64,000 bases of DNA, taken from Roseomonas marmotae (lineage in GTDB: Bacteria > Pseudomonadota > Alphaproteobacteria > Acetobacterales > Acetobacteraceae). The position numbers and the translations under genes were made by a program. The stretch spans positions 943,501 to 1,007,500 of the forward strand of contig NZ_CP061091.1 in the NCBI RefSeq assembly GCF_017654485.1. Reading direction: 5' to 3'. Shown here one piece after another: positions 55,235 through 64,000 of the stretch (its first letter is position 1; every line of letters begins with the position of its first letter). The notes below the pieces were generated by a model. The model saw nothing but the letters and a program-made list of their open reading frames with translations, did not search any database and was not told where the DNA came from.

Positions 55235-55432
55235 TTGGCTAAGTTCAATCCCATCCTGTTCGCTCGCGATGTTCGGCAGGAGGTGGCGCGGGTCACCTGG
55301 CCGTCGCGCAAGGAAACCCTGATCACCACCGGGCTGGTGCTGGCGCTGTCCGCGCTGGCCGCTGTGTTTTTCCTGGTGACCGACAAGCTGATCCAGCTGG
55401 GCATGAGCCTGCTGTTCGGCTTCGGCGCCTGA
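55235..55432 (+). CDS. secE: Preprotein translocase subunit SecE
   Basis: A 65-aa single-helix SecE of the short form: cytoplasmic amphipathic part ([20 protein letters not shown], with the conserved VTWPSRKET) and one transmembrane helix ([20 protein letters not shown]). It clamps SecY in the translocon. The start is TTG 55235, giving the usual AKF-like N-terminus; no ATG is available and longer frames overlap the tRNA. Confidence 0.93.
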   Translation: MAKFNPILFARDVRQEVARVTWPSRKETLITTGLVLALSALAAVFFLVTDKLIQLGMSLLFGFGA

Positions 55433-55448
55433 TCGCGGAGCGCGTTCC

Positions 55449-55985
55449 ATGGCTGACATGAAGTGGTACGTCGTTCACGTCTACTCGGGCTTCGAGAAGA
55501 AGATCGCCCAGCAGATCAAGGAGCAGGCCGCCCAGAAGGGGCTGGCTGACCAGATTGGTGACATCCTCGTCCCTTCCGAGGAGGTGACGGAGGTGCGGCG
55601 TGGCCAGAAGGTCAATGCCGAGCGCAAGTTCTTCCCCGGCTATGTGCTGGTGAAGATGGCCATGACCGACGATGCCTGGCACCTGGTGAAGGACACGCCC
55701 AAGGTCACTGGCTTCCTGGGCGCCCGCAACCGCCCCAGCCCGATTACCGAGGCCGAGGCCCTGCGGATCGTCAAGCAGGTGCAGGAAGGCGTCGACAAGC
55801 CGAAGCGCCCCGCCGTGGTCTATGAGGTGGGTGAGCAGGTGCGGGTGGCTGACGGTCCCTTCGCCAGCTTCAACGGCACGGTGGAAGAGGTCGATGAGGA
55901 GAAGGGCCGCGTGAAGGTCAGCGTCTCCATCTTCGGCCGCGCCACCCCGGTCGAGCTGGAATACGCACAGGTCGAGAAGGTCTGA
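55449..55985 (+). CDS. nusG: Transcription termination/antitermination protein NusG
   Basis: The 178-aa elongation factor bridging RNA polymerase with Rho or the ribosome. The NGN domain is [18 protein letters not shown] to [10 protein letters not shown], and the C-terminal KOW domain is [24 protein letters not shown]. It follows secE by 16 nt. Confidence 0.97.
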   Translation: MADMKWYVVHVYSGFEKKIAQQIKEQAAQKGLADQIGDILVPSEEVTEVRRGQKVNAERKFFPGYVLVKMAMTDDAWHLVKDTPKVTGFLGARNRPSPITEAEALRIVKQVQEGVDKPKRPAVVYEVGEQVRVADGPFASFNGTVEEVDEEKGRVKVSVSIFGRATPVELEYAQVEKV

Positions 55986-55992
55986 CCTTCCG

Positions 55993-56439
55993 ATGTCGCC
56001 CCGCGCGCTGCTGAGGCGGGCGCGGGATTATTGGGCGGGCCTGCTGGCCTCGCCCGGAGGACCCGGGAGAGTATCCCGAGGCATGGCGGCCGGCGCGGCC
56101 GCCGCCATGTTGCCCGCCTTCGGATTGCATCTGGTCATCGCTGCCGCCCTGGCCTGGCTCCTGCGCGGCAGCCTGCCGGTGGCAACGGCCGCCTGCCTGT
56201 TCATTGGCAATCCGCTGACGCATCTCTTTCTGCTGCCGCTGGAATTTGAACTGGGGCGCCGGCTGGTGCCGCCTTCCCTGGACCTGTTGCCAAAGCACGG
56301 GCCTGGCTGGCTGCTGCTGCTCCTGCCCGATGCGGAGGGAACCCTGGCCGGAGGCCTGCTTCTGGCCTTTATCCTGGGTCTGGCTGTCCTGCTGCTCTCC
56401 CGCTGGAGCCTTCGGGCGAAAGAAGCTAAGCCTCGGTAA
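55993..56439 (+). CDS. DUF2062 family membrane protein
   Basis: A 148-aa protein with the DUF2062 layout: a basic N-terminus, [27 protein letters not shown], helix [24 protein letters not shown], then [18 protein letters not shown] and a C-terminal helix. The function of DUF2062 is not known. It begins 7 nt after nusG, an unusual insertion between nusG and rplK. Confidence 0.8.
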   Translation: MSPRALLRRARDYWAGLLASPGGPGRVSRGMAAGAAAAMLPAFGLHLVIAAALAWLLRGSLPVATAACLFIGNPLTHLFLLPLEFELGRRLVPPSLDLLPKHGPGWLLLLLPDAEGTLAGGLLLAFILGLAVLLLSRWSLRAKEAKPR

Positions 56440-56549
56440 TTGCTGGAGATTAAACTCCTGGTGATGACATGGCCGGGCAACCGGAGGCCCGCGCCGGCGG
56501 TTTCCCGGTGGTTGGCTCCCGATACCGCCATCCCCCCCAGGAGACCGCC

Positions 56550-57116
56550 ATGATCCGTCGTACCGCGATGACCGCTCTGTCCGCTGCTGCACTGATGCCG
56601 GTCCTGCTTCGCAGCGCCGGCGCCCAGACCGCTCCGGGTGGAGGCGCTCAGCCCGCCCCTGGCGGAGGCGTCCAGACCGCTCCGGGTGCAGGGGGCCAGC
56701 CCGCCCCCGGCATGGACGTCCAGTTGCTGCAACGGATCCTCGTGGATTCCGTCTTCTCGCTGGCCAGCAGCGAGCTGGCCTTGCAGAAGGCCCAGGCCCC
56801 GGCCGTGAAGACCTTCGCGCAGTTCGAGGTCAATGAGCAGCGCGCCACCATGCAGGCCATGAAGATCGGCGGCCTCCCACTGCCGGCGCAGATCGACATG
56901 GACGGCCCGAAGATGCAGCTGCTGCAGCAGCTACGCGGTCTCGACGGCGCGCAGTTCGACCTGGCGTATCTGCAGGGCCAGATCGCGGTGCATCAGGAGC
57001 TGCTGCAGCTGTATCAGCCCCTGCTGGCCGCCGGCACGGTGCCGGAACAGGTGATCGCCACCCTCTCCGTGGCCGCCATCCAGCAGCATATCGCCATGTT
57101 GCAGGCCATCGCCTGA
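56550..57116 (+). CDS. DUF4142-like exported protein
   Basis: A 188-aa secreted protein: signal peptide cleaved after RSAGAQ (residue 26), then about 28 aa of Gly/Pro repeats of the form TAPGGGAQPAPGGG, then a helical domain (DVQLLQRILVDSVFSLASSELALQ, KTFAQFEVNEQ, AYLQGQIAVHQELLQLYQPLL) like DUF4142 (ferritin-like fold, periplasmic). ATG 56550 has SD AGGAG. Function unknown. It lies between DUF2062 and rplK and interrupts the usual nusG-rplK adjacency. Confidence 0.75.
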   Translation: MIRRTAMTALSAAALMPVLLRSAGAQTAPGGGAQPAPGGGVQTAPGAGGQPAPGMDVQLLQRILVDSVFSLASSELALQKAQAPAVKTFAQFEVNEQRATMQAMKIGGLPLPAQIDMDGPKMQLLQQLRGLDGAQFDLAYLQGQIAVHQELLQLYQPLLAAGTVPEQVIATLSVAAIQQHIAMLQAIA

Positions 57117-57154
57117 GCCGTGCCGGGCGCCGCCGCCTGGCCGATTCTTAGCGC

Positions 57155-57235
57155 TGGACTCTCAGAAGGGAGGGGGTTATACGCCCGCCTCCGCCACGGC
57201 GGCCCTGGGCGTATTGCGTCCGGCGGCCGCCGTGG
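57155..57235 (+). promoter_or_regulatory. Candidate rplK promoter and leader hairpin
   Basis: -35 TGGACT (57155-57160), 17-nt spacer and -10 TATACG (57178-57183), each 4 of 6. Directly after the predicted start lies a perfect 11-bp hairpin, CCACGGCGGCC / GGCCGCCGTGG (57194-57204 and 57225-57235, 20-nt loop), followed by TGTTT. It may be the L1-responsive or termination structure of the rplKA leader, or the terminator of the upstream gene. Confidence 0.45.
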
Positions 57236-57314
57236 TGTTTCAGGGACGCGGAAGGCAATGGCCATGGGGCCTGCCGTTCGGACCGCGCGCCTCTGAGATC
57301 GCAGAGGACGGATT

Positions 57315-57749
57315 ATGGCGAAGAAGATCGTCGGCTACATCAAGCTGCAGATCCCGGCCGGCAAGGCGAACCCCTCGCCGCCGGTAGGCCCGGCGCTGGG
57401 TCAGCGCGGCCTGAACATCATGCAGTTCGTGAAGGAATTCAACGCGGCGACGCAGCAGATGGAGCCCGGCACCCCGACGCCGGTCGTCATCACCGCGTAT
57501 TCCGACCGTACCTTCTCCTTCGTCACCAAGACGCCGCCGAACACCTACTTCCTGCTGAAGGCTGCCAAGATCGACAAGGGCACGCAGACGCCGGGCAAGG
57601 GTGGCAATGTCGGCCGCGTCACGAAGTCGCAGCTGCGCGAAATCGCCGCGACCAAGATGAAGGACATGAACGCCAACGACGTCGAGGCGGCCGTGTCCAT
57701 GCTGGCCGGTTCCGCCCGCTCGATGGGCATCGCCGTGGTGGAGGGCTGA
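57315..57749 (+). CDS. rplK: 50S ribosomal protein L11
   Basis: The 144-aa GTPase-centre protein: N-terminal [30 protein letters not shown] (proline-rich switch) and the C-terminal rRNA-binding domain ending [21 protein letters not shown] precedes the ATG. rplA follows after 4 nt. Confidence 0.98.
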   Translation: MAKKIVGYIKLQIPAGKANPSPPVGPALGQRGLNIMQFVKEFNAATQQMEPGTPTPVVITAYSDRTFSFVTKTPPNTYFLLKAAKIDKGTQTPGKGGNVGRVTKSQLREIAATKMKDMNANDVEAAVSMLAGSARSMGIAVVEG

Positions 57750-57753
57750 TCCG

Positions 57754-58449
57754 ATGGCCAAGCAGGGCAAGCGTCTGAAGGCGCTCTACGCGTCGCTCGA
57801 CACCGACAAGCTGTACGCGCTGAACGCCGCCATCGAGACCGCCAAGGCGAATGCCAAGGCGAAGTTCGATGAGACCATCGAGATCTCGATGAACCTCGGC
57901 ATCGACCCGCGCCACGCCGACCAGATGGTCCGCGGCGTGGTCGGCCTGCCGAACGGCACCGGCAAGACCGTGCGCGTGGGCGTCTTCGCCCGCGGCCCGA
58001 AGGCGGAGGAGGCTCTGGCCGCCGGCGCCGACGTGGTGGGCGCGGACGACCTGGCCGCCCTGGTGCAGGAAGGCAAGATCGAGTTCGACCGCTGCATCGC
58101 GACCCCGGACATGATGGGCCTCGTCGGCCGCCTGGGTAAGATCCTGGGCCCGCGCGGCCTGATGCCGAACCCGAAGCTGGGTTCCGTCACTATGGACGTG
58201 AAGGGCGCCGTGGCCGCCGCCAAGGCCGGCCAGGTGGAGTTCCGCGCCGAGAAGGCCGGCATCGTGCATGCCGGTATCGGCAAGGCCTCCTTCTCCGCCG
58301 AGGCTCTGCTGGAGAACGCCAAGGCTTTCGTGGACGCCATCCAGCGCGCGAAGCCGGCCGGTGCCAAGGGCACCTATGTGAAGAAGGTGAACGTCTCTTC
58401 TTCCATGGGCGCCGGCTACAAGGTCGACGTCTCCTCCCTCTCGGCCTGA
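57754..58449 (+). CDS. rplA: 50S ribosomal protein L1
   Basis: The 231-aa stalk protein, also the likely translational repressor of the rplKA unit. Its signature regions are [56 protein letters not shown] and the terminal [20 protein letters not shown]. Confidence 0.98.
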   Translation: MAKQGKRLKALYASLDTDKLYALNAAIETAKANAKAKFDETIEISMNLGIDPRHADQMVRGVVGLPNGTGKTVRVGVFARGPKAEEALAAGADVVGADDLAALVQEGKIEFDRCIATPDMMGLVGRLGKILGPRGLMPNPKLGSVTMDVKGAVAAAKAGQVEFRAEKAGIVHAGIGKASFSAEALLENAKAFVDAIQRAKPAGAKGTYVKKVNVSSSMGAGYKVDVSSLSA

Positions 58450-58772
58450 GCCGAGGGGAAACCGAATTCCCGCCGCCGGTCCGCCGGCGGCGTGGGCAGG
58501 GGGGGGCCTTTGGCCCTTTCCGAATGCCTGTCCGAGAGCGCCTGTGGCCGAAAGGCCTTGATGGGGTCCGCCCCGCAAGCGTGAGACGGGATGCCCGAGA
58601 GATCGTTGCCGGTGGCCTTTTTGCCTCCGGTGGGATTGGCTTGGTGTCTTCCGCCGAACTCAAATGACAGGTGAGCCAGGAGTGGAAGCGCGGCCTTGGC
58701 CGGGCGGAAGCTCCCGCGTGAACCGGCTGGCGCCCTTCCACAAGGCGCCGGCTTTGTAAGAAGTTGGGAAGT
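58450..58772 (+). promoter_or_regulatory. Leader region of rplJ (L10 leader)
   Basis: This 323-nt gap between rplA and rplJ holds no gene. It opens with a strong hairpin, CGCCGCCGG-tccg-CCGGCGGCG (58471-58492), and ends with GGCGCC-cttccacaa-GGCGCC (58727-58748 area) just before the rplJ SD. In Proteobacteria this position carries the L10 leader, an RNA bound by the L10-L12 complex that represses rplJL translation. I infer that class from position and length; the kink-turn was not proven by eye. Confidence 0.6.
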
Positions 58773-59291
58773 ATGGACCGTACGGAAAAGCGCGCGTTCG
58801 TTGCCTCCCTCGCGGAAGTGTTCGCGGATACCTCCTTCGTGCTCGTCGCCCAGAATAAGGGCATGACGGTCGCGGGCGTGAGTGATCTGCGGCGCAAGAT
58901 GCGGGCGGCGGGTGCGACGTATAAGGTCGCGAAGAACCGTCTGGCCAACCTTGCCCTCGATGGCACCTCCTTCCAGGGCATCTCGCCGCTGCTGAAGGGT
59001 CCGACCGCGCTGGCGTGGTCCAAGGATCCCGTGGCCGTGGCGAAGACCGCCGTGGAATTCGCCAAGACGAACGACAAGTTCGTCATCCTCGGCGGGTCGC
59101 TGGGAAGCCAGGTTCTTGATGTCAACGGCATCAAGGCTCTGGCGGAACTGCCCTCGCTCGAGACGCTGCGTGCCCAGCTGCTGGGCCTGATCCAGACGCC
59201 TGCGACTCGTATCGCCGGCATCCTTCAGGCGCCGGGTGGCCAGGTTGCGCGCGTCCTGGCGGCGTATGCCAAGAAGGACGAGGCGGCCTAA
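58773..59291 (+). CDS. rplJ: 50S ribosomal protein L10
   Basis: The 172-aa protein that anchors L7/L12 dimers: [32 protein letters not shown], then the C-terminal L12-binding helix ([20 protein letters not shown]). ATG 58773 chosen over TTG 58764, which would add three residues. Probably represses its own mRNA with L12. Confidence 0.97.
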   Translation: MDRTEKRAFVASLAEVFADTSFVLVAQNKGMTVAGVSDLRRKMRAAGATYKVAKNRLANLALDGTSFQGISPLLKGPTALAWSKDPVAVAKTAVEFAKTNDKFVILGGSLGSQVLDVNGIKALAELPSLETLRAQLLGLIQTPATRIAGILQAPGGQVARVLAAYAKKDEAA

Positions 59292-59380
59292 CAGCCCTTC
59301 GCGGAAGACCCAATCCCGGTCCTGTTTGGGCCAGGGATTGCATTTAACAAGCCAAGCGATTACATCGAAGGATACAAGAC

Positions 59381-59761
59381 ATGGCCGATCTCGCTAAGAT
59401 CGTGGACGATCTGTCCGCCCTGACGGTTCTGGAAGCCGCCGAGCTCTCCAAGATGCTGGAAGAGAAGTGGGGCGTTTCCGCCGCCGCTCCTGTCGCCGTG
59501 GCTGCTGCCCCGGCCGGTGGTGGCGCTGCTGCCGCCCCCGTTGAAGAGCAGACCGAGTTCACGGTCATCCTTGCCACCGCTGGTGACAAGAAGATCAACG
59601 TCATCAAGGAAATCCGCACCATCACCGGCCTGGGCCTGAAGGAAGCCAAGGACCTGGTCGAGGGCGCCCCGAAGACCGTCAAGGAAGGCGTGTCCAAGGA
59701 CGAAGCGGCGAAGATCAAGAAGGTGCTCGAAGAGAACGGGGCCACCGTCGAGGTCAAGTAA
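59381..59761 (+). CDS. rplL: 50S ribosomal protein L7/L12
   Basis: The 126-aa stalk protein: N-terminal dimerisation helices ([20 protein letters not shown]), an Ala/Pro/Gly hinge and the C-terminal factor-binding domain ([20 protein letters not shown]). SD GAAGGA precedes the ATG. The 207-nt gap before rpoB contains a small CCCGG/CCGGG hairpin (59778-59797), the position of a known attenuator/processing site in other bacteria. Confidence 0.98.
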   Translation: MADLAKIVDDLSALTVLEAAELSKMLEEKWGVSAAAPVAVAAAPAGGGAAAAPVEEQTEFTVILATAGDKKINVIKEIRTITGLGLKEAKDLVEGAPKTVKEGVSKDEAAKIKKVLEENGATVEVK

Positions 59762-59968
59762 GCTCTTTCGTCCCTCTCCCGGGGCTTCCGCTCCGGGGGA
59801 TACAAAGAGTGCTGTCGGTTCGGGCGGGGACCCTCTGGGTGCCTGCCCGCGCCTGCGTTTCACGGGCTCTTCCGTGTCTCGCGTCCAGGGTTTCCCCTGG
59901 GGATGCCCCGCCGGTTGGGGACTGATTAGCCGGGAAGATGGTTCGGCGTGAAGGGAAGCAAGACGGGC

Positions 59969-64000
<4,032 letters not shown>

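Overview
The window is about 70% G+C. It reads as chromosomal sequence from an alphaproteobacterium, most likely an Acetobacteraceae/Roseomonas-type organism. That placement is an inference from the short one-helix SecE, the Lpt system, the SUV3-like helicase, the many ABC importers and the codon use; no rRNA gene is present to confirm it. Most of the sequence is core genome in short operons. I see no prophage, insertion sequence, CRISPR array or integrase.

Layout. 0-3.2 kb: the tail of a SPOR-domain protein, folC-accD (minus strand) and an ArsR-type regulator divergent from a TauE/SafE permease, with a perfect inverted-repeat operator between them. 4-12 kb: replication genes dnaN, recF and gyrB, interrupted by a manganese catalase and a lipoprotein sugar dehydrogenase. 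A cysteine-free UdgX-like uracil-DNA glycosylase is divergent from dnaN. 12-17.5 kb: an MFS exporter, an IclR/CoA-transferase/HMG-CoA-lyase operon (organic-acid catabolism) and a divergent quinone oxidoreductase. 17.5-21.9 kb: a complete ferric-type ABC importer. 22-29 kb: outer-membrane biogenesis genes lptF, lptG, lptD and surA, then rsmA. 29-32.3 kb: a tiny membrane-peptide ORF and a Fur-box-like site ahead of an orphan siderophore-binding protein, a methyltransferase and a YdcF-like protein. 32.4-38.4 kb: a SUV3-like helicase, a nested inverted-repeat element, an ABC-F ATPase, a frameshifted TonB and HU. 38.5-44.4 kb: zwf with a micro-ORF downstream that has an ideal Shine-Dalgarno sequence, then a four-gene osmoprotectant (OpuC-type) ABC system. 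44.5-49.6 kb: an inositol monophosphatase/lipid-kinase pair, a small lipoprotein and a glycan acyltransferase/O-ligase operon. 49.8-53.1 kb: tRNA-Thr, gabT, a small conserved-looking protein and rlmB with an internal 78-bp tandem repeat.

53.2-64 kb is the classic translation/transcription block: tRNA-Tyr, tRNA-Gly, tuf, tRNA-Trp, secE, nusG, (two small proteins), rplK, rplA, rplJ, rplL, rpoB. It has recognisable promoters, a strong terminator after tuf, an rplK leader hairpin and a 323-nt leader before rplJ where L10 autoregulation is expected. rpoB runs off the window end.

The most distinctive observations are the cysteine-free UdgX homologue, the 25-residue micro-ORF behind zwf, the one-base frame break at a C7 tract in tonB, the nested inverted repeat at 34.8 kb, the ArsR operator and the repeat-bearing N-terminal extension of RlmB. 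No wholly new multi-gene system is evident.
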